A DNA stretch of 64,000 nucleotides from Shewanella frigidimarina. Lineage in GTDB: Bacteria > Pseudomonadota > Gammaproteobacteria > Enterobacterales > Shewanellaceae. Of the stretch, positions 9,685 through 19,277 are shown one piece after another (positions within the stretch are counted from its first letter, which is position 1; every line of letters starts with the position of its first letter). A model generated the notes under the pieces. The model saw only the letters and a list, made by a program, of their open reading frames with translations, ran no database searches and was not told where the DNA came from. Location: contig NZ_RKKE01000001.1 of assembly GCF_003797125.1 (NCBI RefSeq), positions 1,085,891 to 1,149,890 of the forward strand, written 5' to 3'. Both the position numbers and the translations under genes were made by a program.

Positions 9685-10625
9685 TTAATCTCGCCTATTT
9701 GTGTCATCCATTCACCACAACAATTATCACCATTGAACCCAATAACCACCATCACTGTTACAAGCAACATAATTATCAGTATGCTGACACGAGAAAACCC
9801 TACTTTATGTTGTAAATTAATATCTTCTGTATCCGTTATTGCAGCCAGACAATGTTGAGACGTCACCTTTTTTTTACCTTGGCCATAACATAGCAATAAG
9901 CTCTTATGCGCTAATATATTCACCAAACGCGGGATGCCTCGAGCGGCTTTGGCAATGCGTTTAATATCCGCGGTACAAAACAACTCAGGCCCTTGATAAC
10001 CCGCAACAGCAAGGCGGTAATGAATATAAGCTTGTATTTCATCCCATGTTAACGGACGTAAGTCATAACTGAAGGTAATACGTTGTCTTAACTGTCTAAA
10101 CTTGGGTTGTGCCAAACGTTGATCTAATTCTGGTTGGCCAAACAACACCACTTGCAATAATTTACGACTTTCGGTTTCTAAATTGGTAAATAATCTTAAC
10201 GCCTCAATACTTTCATCTGGTAGCGATTGCGCTTCATCTAACACTAACACTACGTGAAAGCCTTGATGATTTAACGCTAACAAACGCTCATGTATCAGCC
10301 TTGTCAGTTGTTGTTGATCTAATTTGTTCGGCAATGCTAAACCGAGTTCGCCCGCTACAGCCAAGCGTAACTCTTTAGGATTCAAATAGGGATTAGGTAA
10401 GAAAGCGCAATGATATTGAGTCGGTAAATCATTCAACAGTTTACGACAAACTAAGGTTTTACCTGTACCCACTTCACCAGTGACTTTAATAAAACCTTCG
10501 CCTGTTTGTAATGCTGTTTGCAGTACTTGCAACGCTTCCACATGCGGTGATAACCCAAAAAAGAAACCTGTATTTGGGGTAAGCGTAAACGGCAACTGAC
10601 TTAAGCCAAAATGCTGCAAATACAT
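9681..10625 (-). CDS. mshM: MshM, ExeA-like AAA ATPase of MSHA biogenesis
   Basis: This 314-residue protein has the N-terminal motif YLQHFGLSQLPFTLTPNTGFFF of the ExeA/GspA family, Walker A GEVGTGKT at 50-57, Walker B VVLVLDEAQSLP, and a C-terminal transmembrane helix (SILIIMLLVTVMVVIGF). ExeA relatives use ATP to help place the secretin through peptidoglycan; here the partner would be MshL, encoded next upstream. The overlap with mshN is four bases. The family assignment is firm and the mechanism is inferred. Confidence 0.93.
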   Translation of the reverse strand: MYLQHFGLSQLPFTLTPNTGFFFGLSPHVEALQVLQTALQTGEGFIKVTGEVGTGKTLVCRKLLNDLPTQYHCAFLPNPYLNPKELRLAVAGELGLALPNKLDQQQLTRLIHERLLALNHQGFHVVLVLDEAQSLPDESIEALRLFTNLETESRKLLQVVLFGQPELDQRLAQPKFRQLRQRITFSYDLRPLTWDEIQAYIHYRLAVAGYQGPELFCTADIKRIAKAARGIPRLVNILAHKSLLLCYGQGKKKVTSQHCLAAITDTEDINLQHKVGFSRVSILIIMLLVTVMVVIGFNGDNCCGEWMTQIGEIK

Positions 10626-10694
10626 AATTACTGGCTATCCCTTATCAATTTCGACCGCTATTTTTAATCGTCAATTATCTACCGCCAACGGTCG

Positions 10695-12365
10695 CTATTT
10701 AGAAGGATACCAACGCTCGATTAAATCTTGTGAACGCTTTAATTCATCCTTCCATGTGTCTCCACCAACAACAGTCGGTTTCAACATAATAATCAATTCA
10801 GTTTTCTTTTTAGATTTAGTACGGCTGGTAAACGCTTCACCCAGAAAAGGAATGTCACCTAATAACGGTACTTTTGATACAGTTTCAATGTTCTCACTCT
10901 TCATTAAGCCACCAATAACAACCACATCACCAGATGCAGCGCGGATAACGGTATCCGACTCACGGATCTCACTTTGAGCAAGAGGCAGTTCTAATGTTGA
11001 ATCACTAATTTTAATTTCTTTAGTTTGTGAGGTCACATCAATTACCGACGGATGAACATGCAATATTACATTGCCATATTCATCAATCTGCGGGGTTACA
11101 TCTAACGCAATACCAGAGAAAAATGGCGTTAGTTCAACCTGCGGCGTCGTTACCGGAGTGGTACCCGCTACAGTCGTTGAGGATACATCGGTAACAAAGT
11201 ATTCGTCATTGCCCACCTTAATTACCGCTTTTTGGTTATTAGACGCGGTAACACGAGGGCTTGAAAGTACATCAACATCACCTTGGGTATCGAGCAAGTT
11301 AATAATGGTGCTGAAATCACTTCCGGTGAAATTAATCGAGGTTACACCGCCAATTGCAGACGTAATCGCATTACTTAACCCTTGTCCTGCAGAAGTGCTG
11401 AAATCAATGTTGGTACTGCCTGCATGACCTAGGACATTTTCCCACTGGATCCCTTGTTGGTAACCATCAGATAAAGTGACTTCTATAATTTTCGCTTCCA
11501 AAATCACTTGGCGCTGTAGATGGCTTTCGGCTATTTGTAAGAAACTTCGAATTTGGCGTAACTCATCAGGGAAAGCTCGAACAGTAACAAGCCCAGCTTG
11601 AGGGGTTACCACAACTTGTCGTCCGCCACCGGTTTCACCCATTATTGACATTAATGTGGCTTGTAGCTCGCCCCAAAAATCGGTCTTGGTTGTTGAACGA
11701 ATAAACGTACCATTGGTATTGTCACTGCTGTTCGAATTTCCATTGCTACTATTGCTATTCGAACTACTGTTACTGCTGTTGCTATTACTATTGTTACTGC
11801 CATTGCTTGAATTATTGTTTTGGTCTGAAATGCGCCCTGAGCTAACGGAGGTTAAGGACAACCCTTCTCGTTGCATGTAGATATAATTCAAGGGGAAAGT
11901 TTCGGTTCTCATGCCCGACGGAAATACGCGCAAAATCCGACCTTCTCGATTCACTTCGTAACCATAAATGTCTTCAACAACTTGAATGGCTTCAGACAAA
12001 GTTACTGCTTTTAAAGATAACGAAATTTTACCTTGTACATCTGGATGTACCGCGACACTTAATGGGGTGTCTTTCACTAAACTGGGGAAAAAAACTCTCG
12101 CATCAACTTCATTTGCTGACACATCAAAACGACGCTCTGCAGGCAACGTTCTTGCCGACTGGCTCAACACGTTATTACCATTTAGCTCACGCTGTACATC
12201 TTCAGGCATTGCCGCTGGAGGGGGCGTAATGGCTTGACTCGTCTCTGCTTGCTGTCTTGATTCGTTCAAGGCCGCTTTCGCCGTTTGTGGGTCGGGTCTA
12301 TCTGTCGTTTGGCAAGCAATTAAGCACAGCGACATCAGAGGAGTAACATATCTAATCACATTCAT
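10695..12365 (-). CDS. mshL: MshL, outer-membrane secretin of the MSHA pilus
   Basis: This 556-residue secretin is a lipoprotein: the lipobox LIAC places the lipidated Cys at residue 18. An N-domain (about 80-170) is followed by a 40-residue tract made almost only of Ser and Asn (about 182-222). The C-terminal secretin domain follows, with the usual VPLLGDIPFLGEAF motif near its end. It should form the ring through which the pilus leaves the cell. An AGGATAAG site precedes the ATG. The Ser/Asn tract falls before the secretin core, where a linker is tolerated. Confidence 0.95.
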   Translation of the reverse strand: MNVIRYVTPLMSLCLIACQTTDRPDPQTAKAALNESRQQAETSQAITPPPAAMPEDVQRELNGNNVLSQSARTLPAERRFDVSANEVDARVFFPSLVKDTPLSVAVHPDVQGKISLSLKAVTLSEAIQVVEDIYGYEVNREGRILRVFPSGMRTETFPLNYIYMQREGLSLTSVSSGRISDQNNNSSNGSNNSNSNSSNSSSNSNSSNGNSNSSDNTNGTFIRSTTKTDFWGELQATLMSIMGETGGGRQVVVTPQAGLVTVRAFPDELRQIRSFLQIAESHLQRQVILEAKIIEVTLSDGYQQGIQWENVLGHAGSTNIDFSTSAGQGLSNAITSAIGGVTSINFTGSDFSTIINLLDTQGDVDVLSSPRVTASNNQKAVIKVGNDEYFVTDVSSTTVAGTTPVTTPQVELTPFFSGIALDVTPQIDEYGNVILHVHPSVIDVTSQTKEIKISDSTLELPLAQSEIRESDTVIRAASGDVVVIGGLMKSENIETVSKVPLLGDIPFLGEAFTSRTKSKKKTELIIMLKPTVVGGDTWKDELKRSQDLIERWYPSK

Positions 12366-12378
12366 TTTTATTCTTATC

Positions 12379-12705
12379 CTATCGCTCTGTTATCGACTGA
12401 AATAGCTGAAGTTTTCTTCCATCTGACAAGATTACATAATCCTTGCTAATCTTTGATACTCGTAATCCACTACCGCTAATAGCATCACCTGCTGAAAGAA
12501 TAATATTATTAATAACCGCATAGGTATTCTGTCCGTTAACAATGCTGTTTAATACCAAAGATTGATTATCTGCTTTAGCTTGCACAGCAATAAAGCCCTG
12601 CCCCGGTAAGGTTGGATCTCGTAATGTTTGGGCGTTAGCAGCCGACATTAATAGCATCATTAGGCAGGATGCATACGCCATGGCACTAATCTTGTTTCGC
12701 AACAC
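12379..12705 (-). CDS. mshK: MshK, MSHA biogenesis protein
   Basis: The GTG start at 12705 is supported by AAGGAC seven bases upstream, inside the end of mshJ (20-base overlap). The 108-residue product has an N-terminal signal peptide (ISAMAYASCLMMLLMSAANA) and a small domain with LRDPTLPGQGF, reminiscent of PilP/GspC-type proteins that connect inner-membrane parts to the secretin. It lies between mshJ and mshL as in Vibrio. Confidence 0.9.
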   Translation of the reverse strand: MLRNKISAMAYASCLMMLLMSAANAQTLRDPTLPGQGFIAVQAKADNQSLVLNSIVNGQNTYAVINNIILSAGDAISGSGLRVSKISKDYVILSDGRKLQLFQSITER

Positions 12706-13342
12706 TGATAAAGTCCTTGTTCACACTAAGTGTGTAAAGTTCTAATTCAACTAACGCATCGGGATGTGATTCAACACGGTAATCTAAACGCTTCCAATAC
12801 AATTTATCGGGCATACTTTCCACAGCTTTAATAAACGCTAAAATAGAAAAGTAATCGCCTTGTAACGTCAACTTAATACCATGGCTGTAAAGATTAACTT
12901 TACTACCATCAACCACTTGCAATAAGGTTTTGGGCGCAATAGAGGCAAACGAAATGAGCGAGACGCCCTTCACATTGCCCAGCAAGTTGGCTAATACTGT
13001 CGGCATATAATCCGCAGGAACCATATCAACCATTTGATTAGCGAGTTCGGCATCCATCAATTGCATCTGTTCAGTAATCAACTGTAATCGTTGTTGATAA
13101 TCTTGATTGGGATCGAGCTGTAAACGCTCTTCATAAAGCGCCACTTGTTGTAATGAAATCGAATTTTCTTGTTCGAGTCCCTTTAGTTGATTCTGGACAC
13201 TTTGTTGTTGCTTCCACAATGACTCTAGTGGCATAAACAGCAACATACCAATGACAACGAATAAGGCAACCATAATCAATATCCGCTCTCGTGGACTTAG
13301 TTCATTAAATTTTGACGACCACACCAGCCATTGTTGCTTCAT
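12686..13342 (-). CDS. mshJ: MshJ, PilO/GspM-like alignment protein
   Basis: This 218-residue bitopic protein has a cytoplasmic N-terminus, one transmembrane helix at about 20-40 (ERILIMVALFVVIGMLLFMP), a coiled coil rich in Gln/Glu/Leu (about 45-100) and a periplasmic domain. That is the layout of PilO or GspM. It overlaps the gene before it by four bases. Together with MshI and MshI2 it probably forms the inner-membrane alignment subcomplex. Confidence 0.9.
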   Translation of the reverse strand: MKQQWLVWSSKFNELSPRERILIMVALFVVIGMLLFMPLESLWKQQQSVQNQLKGLEQENSISLQQVALYEERLQLDPNQDYQQRLQLITEQMQLMDAELANQMVDMVPADYMPTVLANLLGNVKGVSLISFASIAPKTLLQVVDGSKVNLYSHGIKLTLQGDYFSILAFIKAVESMPDKLYWKRLDYRVESHPDALVELELYTLSVNKDFISVAKQD

Positions 13343-13959
13343 TGTGCGAGCTCCTTAGCAACGGGCTGACTTATCAATTTAAACGCCAACGGCTGTGCTT
13401 CACCGCGGTCCATTGTCATCGCTGAAAATGCATAACCTTTTAACGTTGAAGTAGTTTTTAATTTATCAATCCACAGTGGAATACTTTGAGGGTTACGACC
13501 ATAACCTTCAAACTCAATTCGCTGAGCGCTAGTGTTTTGTTGCTCAATAGTAATATGACTCAACCACACATTGCTATCTGCCACGGCAGCCAAGTCGGTC
13601 AACATTGGCGAGTAACCCTGGCTTATCATCGTTTTGCGCTGACTAAGCTCATCTTTTAGTAGTTTTTTAAGATCTAATCGCTGTTGTTCAAGTTCAACCT
13701 TTGCTACCAAATCTGCATTAGGTTTACGTAAAGCAATTTGTTGTTCTAGCTGTGTCTTTTGGTTAGTTAACCGACTTTTTGTGCTGTTTGCTTGTTGATT
13801 TAACCTTTGCAATTCATCGGTATGCCACAGCCCTACAACATAAAGAACTGCACAACCTCCGGTGAAAAAAGCCAATGCCAGCATCATTCTTGCAAAGGTC
13901 AGCCTTTGCTTTTTCGGCAACAAATCTGCGGTATATAAATTAACACTGGTTTTTATCAC
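13339..13959 (-). CDS. MshI2, PilN-like MSHA protein
   Basis: This 206-residue protein starts with MIKTSVNLYTADLLPKKQ, close to the PilN signature that contacts PilM. It continues with a transmembrane helix (about 25-47), a Gln/Leu-rich coiled coil and a ferredoxin-like periplasmic domain. Some MSHA loci call this gene mshI2. Four-base overlaps on both sides show tight coupling with mshI and mshJ. Confidence 0.88.
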   Translation of the reverse strand: MIKTSVNLYTADLLPKKQRLTFARMMLALAFFTGGCAVLYVVGLWHTDELQRLNQQANSTKSRLTNQKTQLEQQIALRKPNADLVAKVELEQQRLDLKKLLKDELSQRKTMISQGYSPMLTDLAAVADSNVWLSHITIEQQNTSAQRIEFEGYGRNPQSIPLWIDKLKTTSTLKGYAFSAMTMDRGEAQPLAFKLISQPVAKELAQ

Positions 13960-14861
13960 ACTTCACCTCGAGCTAATTCTTGCAACGCTAACTGCGCGAG
14001 TAAATTCGATACGCCATCATGATTAACCGCAACCACTTTTTGATTAAAGTTAGCACTAACGAGATTGGCCAATGATGAACTATCACCTTCAACCAAGATG
14101 CTAATTGATCCTACTGGAGCTTGACGTAATTGGCTTTCAAAATAATCCATAGAACGTTGAATTTCTAAACTGAGATTATCGGCTAAGCCCTGCTTTAATT
14201 CTTCTAGAGTCGCTTTATTTAGATGGTTAAATCCTCTAACGCGACGTTGCATTAGCACTTCGCCCGCTTTAACAACTAGCAATAACAATTCTTGTTGCGG
14301 CAAGTGAGCGACTAACATATGCGCCATATTATCGTGGGCTAATACATGACTTAATGCCAATTCTTCAATACTGATCCCAGCAATATCTAATCCATTGGCA
14401 TCACAAGCACTGGCCAATTGCATTAAAAATTGACGACTACTGACTACCACATTCACTTTTGAACTGGAAATGAAACTGGACTCGAAATAATCTAAATGAA
14501 TATCAGTGACTGGCTCGGACACCATATCTTTAACAGACCAAATTAACGCTTGAGTGACTTCACCAGGTTCAACATTGGGTTTTTCAACTTGTAATAATTG
14601 ATAATACTGCTGCGATAGCACTAATTGAACACGAACACGGCCAAACTGACTCTTTAATGCTTCAAAGGCTTGAGACCAATTGTTTTTTTGTACCAGAAAC
14701 TGGCTGATAACAGGTGCTAATTGACCTTGTTGTGGCTTGCACACCCACAGGGAATTACTGGCGATAAATACACCTACATTACCCATAAATTGCGATGTCT
14801 GCCAAAAGGCTAGTTTACTCAAAAAACCATTGTCCATTGCGTGGCCCATATTCGCTAACAT
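13956..14861 (-). CDS. mshI: MshI, PilM-like MSHA protein
   Basis: This 301-residue protein is predicted soluble and resembles the PilM/GspL cytoplasmic, actin-like fold. It should dock on the N-terminus of the PilN-like protein encoded next. The start is unsure: the ATG at 14861 has no visible ribosome binding site, and in-frame ATGs follow at residues 5 and 9. It is the first gene of the main msh operon; 262 bases separate it from csrD. Confidence 0.88.
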   Translation of the reverse strand: MLANMGHAMDNGFLSKLAFWQTSQFMGNVGVFIASNSLWVCKPQQGQLAPVISQFLVQKNNWSQAFEALKSQFGRVRVQLVLSQQYYQLLQVEKPNVEPGEVTQALIWSVKDMVSEPVTDIHLDYFESSFISSSKVNVVVSSRQFLMQLASACDANGLDIAGISIEELALSHVLAHDNMAHMLVAHLPQQELLLLVVKAGEVLMQRRVRGFNHLNKATLEELKQGLADNLSLEIQRSMDYFESQLRQAPVGSISILVEGDSSSLANLVSANFNQKVVAVNHDGVSNLLAQLALQELARGEV

Positions 14862-15123
14862 ATTAATTATTTAAGATTACTGATGATAAATATATCAGCA
14901 AAAATGACATTTTTAAGCCAATGTACAAGCATATAACATCAAGATGATTCGAATAAGCTGCATTGTCTTTACTAGTATTATTGGTCAAGCCCATAACGAT
15001 TAAACTTTGTTACTGATGCGTTAACGTTATAACTGATCATTAATATAGCGCATATTGATTGAAAATAGAGTGCAATCTATTGATAAACAAGATCTAACTT
15101 AAACAAACATAGCATTATATGAC

Positions 15124-17034
15124 TTAAACTTCAGATCTTTGCCCCAAAAAATCGCCTTGGGCTGCACTCACACCAAGAATTTTTAACGTTTGCCATTCTT
15201 CAAAACATTCAACGCCCTCGGCAATCACTTTCACTTCGGCTCTATAAAGGCCACCAATGAGACTTCGTATAAATAATTGATTTTCTGAACGTTGATCTAC
15301 CCGGCGCACGATAGAGCGATGTAGTTTTACTAAATCAAAGTGATACTCCTGGATATAGTGAGTACCCACAACAGATTGACCAACGTTATCTACTGCCAAT
15401 TTTGCGCCCATTTTTCTCAACATATCGAGAGTTTTAACTAACAAAATATTTTTCTGATTTTTGACAATAATGTCTTCAGAAACTTCAAAAATAAGTCGTG
15501 CGGCTAAAGGGCGATGCTCTAATAAGGTAGATTGTACCCAACGTACAAATGCCCTACTGGTTAAACTATCAAGGCTTAAGTTAATACTGTAAATAGACTC
15601 ATTATCGGACATTAACCTAAAGAGTACTTGTTCCAGCACTTGCCTCTCAACCTGCGGCATTAACCCACACTTGTTAGCCATGGGAATAAACAATGTAGCG
15701 CGAACATCATTACCTTTTAAATCACGAGCGCGGCTAAATATTTCATAGTGCATAATTTGATTATCACTATCGATAATGGCTTGTTGTAAGGTAAAAAAGC
15801 GTTTGGACACCAATGCATTTTCAATAAAACTACGCCAACGAACAGACCCTTTAGCGATTTCCTCATCTAACGCGCCTTTATCGTACATAAACCAGTTATT
15901 AACACGTTGCAGTTGCGCAGCTCGAAGTGCCATTTCGGCCTCTTCAATAAGCTGAACTTGTAAATCTCCAGCGTTAAAAAAAGCACTGCCTAAATGTAAA
16001 AAATTATCCGGATTGCCAATGCCATAAAAAGGTAATGCAAGGCAGGTTTTGAGTATTCGTTGCGCTAGTTGGTCGGCTTCTACTAGCGACAATTGTGGCA
16101 CGATAATGACTAATTGTGAGTAACTGCGGCGGGCAAAAATACTGTCTTCGTATTGAACGAGTGCGGCTGTAATGGCTTCCGTTGTTAATGACAGCATTGC
16201 CTTAACGCCGCTTTCACCGTATTGGTCTTCCACTAAGTCAACATCATCAAATTCAATTAACATCAATACGCCATGAGCTACCATTTTTTGATTATGGCTT
16301 AATCCATCGAGACGATTTTGAAAGAATATCGGGTTACCAATCTGAGTTTGTTTATCAAGAAAAGTATCTTTACGAATAAATTGATCTAAGCGACCACGTT
16401 CTTTATGAGCATCATCCAACTCTGCAAGCAATTTACTGATAGCACGATTGATCATCCGTGGTTTACCATTTGTCGGCATATCGGCTGCTTGCTTTAAATG
16501 CCCCTCTAAAATGAGTTTACTTCGTTGAGCAAGTTGTTCAATTCCATCTAACTCTCTGGAGTACCAGCCATAACCAAAACGCACAAAAATTCCGATGCTG
16601 ATAAAACCAATAACAAGAATAATGAGCTCGTGCCAGCCAAGATCATGTAGAGAAAATGGCGGTGGCATAATTAACGTCATGGATAATTTTCCATGGCTTA
16701 ATTCGGTCTTATAGAGCGTTAAACTGCTTTTAACGATATCGGCTTGGTCACGATAAAGTTGATAAACTAATTGGTTGTCTTGCGACAGGGAGAATTCAAC
16801 CGCTTTATAAGCCGTCAATAAAGGAGGTAACCAAGTAGAAAATTGACTACTGCCATGTTGTTGATAGTCGTCAGCTAACATGGTTTCTAACTCAGCCACT
16901 TTCTGCTGTTGGAAATTGTAGGTCAATTGAGTAAAACCCATCACCGCACACAGTAAAAATACAAATGCCACCGCAGCTAATGAAAGCAGCCAAAAGCTGG
17001 TCAGTTTTTTAGTAAGGATCTTGGTGAGTTTCAT
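15124..17034 (-). CDS. csrD: CsrD/MshH-type protein with degenerate GGDEF and EAL domains
   Basis: This 636-residue protein has two transmembrane helices (about 14-38 and 132-152) around a periplasmic loop, a HAMP-like segment, a GGDEF-family domain and an EAL domain. The active-site GGDEF is replaced by RRSYS, and the EAL triplet reads EIF, so neither cyclase nor phosphodiesterase activity is expected. This is the pattern of E. coli CsrD, which promotes RNase E cleavage of the CsrB/C RNAs; in Vibrio the equivalent gene is called mshH and also flanks the msh locus. The ATG is at 17034. Confidence 0.9.
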   Translation of the reverse strand: MKLTKILTKKLTSFWLLSLAAVAFVFLLCAVMGFTQLTYNFQQQKVAELETMLADDYQQHGSSQFSTWLPPLLTAYKAVEFSLSQDNQLVYQLYRDQADIVKSSLTLYKTELSHGKLSMTLIMPPPFSLHDLGWHELIILVIGFISIGIFVRFGYGWYSRELDGIEQLAQRSKLILEGHLKQAADMPTNGKPRMINRAISKLLAELDDAHKERGRLDQFIRKDTFLDKQTQIGNPIFFQNRLDGLSHNQKMVAHGVLMLIEFDDVDLVEDQYGESGVKAMLSLTTEAITAALVQYEDSIFARRSYSQLVIIVPQLSLVEADQLAQRILKTCLALPFYGIGNPDNFLHLGSAFFNAGDLQVQLIEEAEMALRAAQLQRVNNWFMYDKGALDEEIAKGSVRWRSFIENALVSKRFFTLQQAIIDSDNQIMHYEIFSRARDLKGNDVRATLFIPMANKCGLMPQVERQVLEQVLFRLMSDNESIYSINLSLDSLTSRAFVRWVQSTLLEHRPLAARLIFEVSEDIIVKNQKNILLVKTLDMLRKMGAKLAVDNVGQSVVGTHYIQEYHFDLVKLHRSIVRRVDQRSENQLFIRSLIGGLYRAEVKVIAEGVECFEEWQTLKILGVSAAQGDFLGQRSEV

Positions 17035-17152
17035 TTATCCGCTATCCTGCTGGATTTATTTATTTTATTAATGACTCCAATGCTATCCAGTATAACGATT
17101 GTGCTACACAACTTCACTAATCGTTTTTAATCACGCTTATCTCAGGCCTATA

Positions 17153-17175
17153 AAAAAGGGGCAAAAGCCCCTTTT
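17153..17175 (-). terminator. Terminator of the malic enzyme gene
   Basis: On the minus strand AAAAGGGGC-TTTT-GCCCCTTTTTT forms a nine-base stem followed by a T run, about 70 bases past the stop of the malic enzyme gene. The A-rich upstream side means it may also work in the other direction. Confidence 0.8.
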
Positions 17176-17241
17176 ACTAATGACAACAGACCTCATTAAT
17201 CCCTGTTCAGATTAATAAACCTGATTATTTATACTTGCTTA

Positions 17242-18489
17242 TTACACTTTGTATTCAGTCGGTAATGTGGTGATTTTTGCCACCCCTGAATCGATAGCCG
17301 CTTGCGATACTGCGCGAGCTACCAGCGGCAGTAATCTTGGGTCCATTGGTTTAGGCAGCACATATTGTGGGCCAAAACTCAATGATGACACGTTAGGATA
17401 AGCCGCTAACACCTCAGCAGGAACAGGCTCTTTAGCGAGGTTAGCAATAGCATATACAGCAGCTAGCTTCATTTCGTCATTAATGACCGCTGCGCGAACA
17501 TCGAGTGCGCCTCGAAAAATAAACGGGAAGCACAATACATTGTTCACTTGATTTGGATAGTCACTACGACCAGTACCCATAATTAAGTCTTTACGGATGT
17601 TATGAGCTAATTCAGGTTTAATTTCAGGATCAGGATTTGAACAGGCAAAGATCACCGGATTAGGCGCCATTAACGCAATATCATCGGCAGCCAATAAATC
17701 TGCACCCGACAGTCCTAAAAATACATCGGCATCTTTAATCACATCTTGCAGGGTGCGTTTGTCTGTATTGTTAGCAAATAATGCTTTATATTCATTGAGA
17801 TCTTCACGACGCGTATGAATCACCCCTTGCCTGTCTAACATATAAACATTTTCACGTAAGGCGCCACATTTAACAATCATCGTCATACATGCAATAGCAG
17901 CTGCACCAGCGCCTAAACAAACAAAAATAGCATCATCAATTTTTTTACCTTGAATTTCCAGAGCATTCAACATGCCTGCTGCCGTGACAATAGCGGTGCC
18001 GTGTTGATCGTCATGAAATACCGGAATATTACATCGCTTAATCAGCTCTTGTTCAATTTCAAAACATTCAGGCGCCTTGATGTCTTCTAAGTTAATCCCG
18101 CCGAAGGTATCAGCAATAGATTCGACGGTATTAATAAAATCTTCCGTTGTGCGGTGTTTCACTTCAATATCAATCGAATCAATATTCGCAAACCGTTTAA
18201 ACAGAAGTGATTTTCCTTCCATAACCGGTTTTGACGCTAATGGGCCTAAATTACCTAGACCTAAAATAGCCGTGCCGTTGGTAATAACCGCTACTGTATT
18301 ACCTTTATTGGTATATCGATAAGCGTTTTCAGGATTAGATGCAATCTCTCTAACAGGCTCTGCTACCCCAGGACTATAGGCCAATGCTAGATCATGGCTT
18401 GATTGAGCCGGTTTCGTCAGGCAAACAGCTGTTTTACCTGGTACTGGGAACTCATGATAATCGAGAGCTTGTTGACGAATATCTGACAT
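17242..18489 (-). CDS. Malic enzyme (malate to pyruvate, NAD(P)-dependent), short form
   Basis: The product (415 residues from the ATG at 18489) is a bacterial malic enzyme without the C-terminal phosphotransacetylase-like domain of E. coli MaeB. Motifs include YSPGVAEPVREIA, TNGTAILGLGNLGP, the metal-binding DDQHGTA, and FVCLGAGAAAIA for the nucleotide. An ATG nine bases earlier directly abuts the AGG of the ribosome binding site, so the second ATG is preferred. The enzyme links the TCA cycle to pyruvate and supplies reducing power. Cofactor preference cannot be read from sequence with certainty. Confidence 0.93.
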   Translation of the reverse strand: MSDIRQQALDYHEFPVPGKTAVCLTKPAQSSHDLALAYSPGVAEPVREIASNPENAYRYTNKGNTVAVITNGTAILGLGNLGPLASKPVMEGKSLLFKRFANIDSIDIEVKHRTTEDFINTVESIADTFGGINLEDIKAPECFEIEQELIKRCNIPVFHDDQHGTAIVTAAGMLNALEIQGKKIDDAIFVCLGAGAAAIACMTMIVKCGALRENVYMLDRQGVIHTRREDLNEYKALFANNTDKRTLQDVIKDADVFLGLSGADLLAADDIALMAPNPVIFACSNPDPEIKPELAHNIRKDLIMGTGRSDYPNQVNNVLCFPFIFRGALDVRAAVINDEMKLAAVYAIANLAKEPVPAEVLAAYPNVSSLSFGPQYVLPKPMDPRLLPLVARAVSQAAIDSGVAKITTLPTEYKV

Positions 18490-18870
18490 TTTATACATCC
18501 TGAAATGCGCTATCTATGAAGGAAAGTATGATCCGCTGTCCACATTAACAGTGAGCTTGCTGGCCATCTAAAATTTTAATAACAATACGCTAATACAGAG
18601 ATTATATAAATCAAAAACTAAGTGATAGGAGGTGTTGTGAGTCAAAACAGAGGGTACGTTTTATTATTCTAACTAATCGAACATGAATATATATAAATCA
18701 ATAAGTTAAAAATGTAGGAAAATAACAAGATTTACGATAGTAATCGGATATAGACGCCGATATTTGCAGTTTATTTTGTCTAAATAACAATAAAGTGAGG
18801 TTTGTGTTTTTTTGTATTGTTTACCACTAAAAAATTAGTTTTCTTCACAGCACAATACAATAGTAATATC
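18490..18870. other. Intergenic stretch without a recognised gene
   Basis: About 380 AT-rich bases lie between the malic enzyme and rpmE terminator. The malic enzyme promoter should lie at its start. The only coding-like feature is a perfect AGGAGG (18627-18632) before a 12-codon GTG frame ending at 18672; it is treated as unproven. Confidence 0.5.
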
Positions 18871-18900
18871 AAAAAACAAAAAAGGCGCCAAAGGCGCCTT
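18871..18900 (-). terminator. Terminator of rpmE
   Basis: On the minus strand AAGGCGCC-TTT-GGCGCCTT is followed by TTTTGTTTTTT. It starts about 20 bases past the rpmE stop, a strong intrinsic terminator. Confidence 0.92.
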
Positions 18901-18922
18901 ATTCAAGTAAATTGCAATGCAA

Positions 18923-19135
18923 TTACTTTTTACCAAGCATACCAAAACGCTTGTTGAACTTGTCAATACGACCACCAGTATCAACAACTTTCTGAGTACC
19001 AGTGTAGAATGGGTGACATGCACCACATACGTCCAAGTGTAGGTTTTTACCTGCAGTTGAGTTCACTTTGATGATGTTACCACAAGTACAAGTTGCAGTG
19101 ATTTCAGCGTAATTTGGGTGAATACCTGTTTTCAT
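18923..19135 (-). CDS. rpmE: Ribosomal protein L31 (zinc-binding form)
   Basis: The 70-residue product starts [20 protein letters not shown] and has the four-cysteine set (C16, C18, C37, C40) of the zinc-containing L31 form. This form is normally replaced by a Cys-less paralogue under zinc shortage. It is a single-gene unit with its own strong terminator. The leader between 19136 and 19277 may hold autoregulatory structure, since L31 autoregulation through the rpmE leader is known in E. coli; no such element was confirmed. Confidence 0.97.
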   Translation of the reverse strand: MKTGIHPNYAEITATCTCGNIIKVNSTAGKNLHLDVCGACHPFYTGTQKVVDTGGRIDKFNKRFGMLGKK

Positions 19136-19277
19136 TTTGGGCTACCTTAAATTGAAGGCCATGTCGCTCTCCCAACCCGAAGTTGAGCACCACATGCAGT
19201 TAATAACAATATGTTTTAGGCGCGAGATAATACAGTGTCTCTAATACACAAACAAGTAGAATTTCTAATCGATACTA

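Noticed and set aside
11656..11880. Leucine-rich plus-strand frame of 74 codons
   Set aside because: It is the antisense image of the Ser/Asn tract of mshL; no ribosome binding site and no membrane-protein context.
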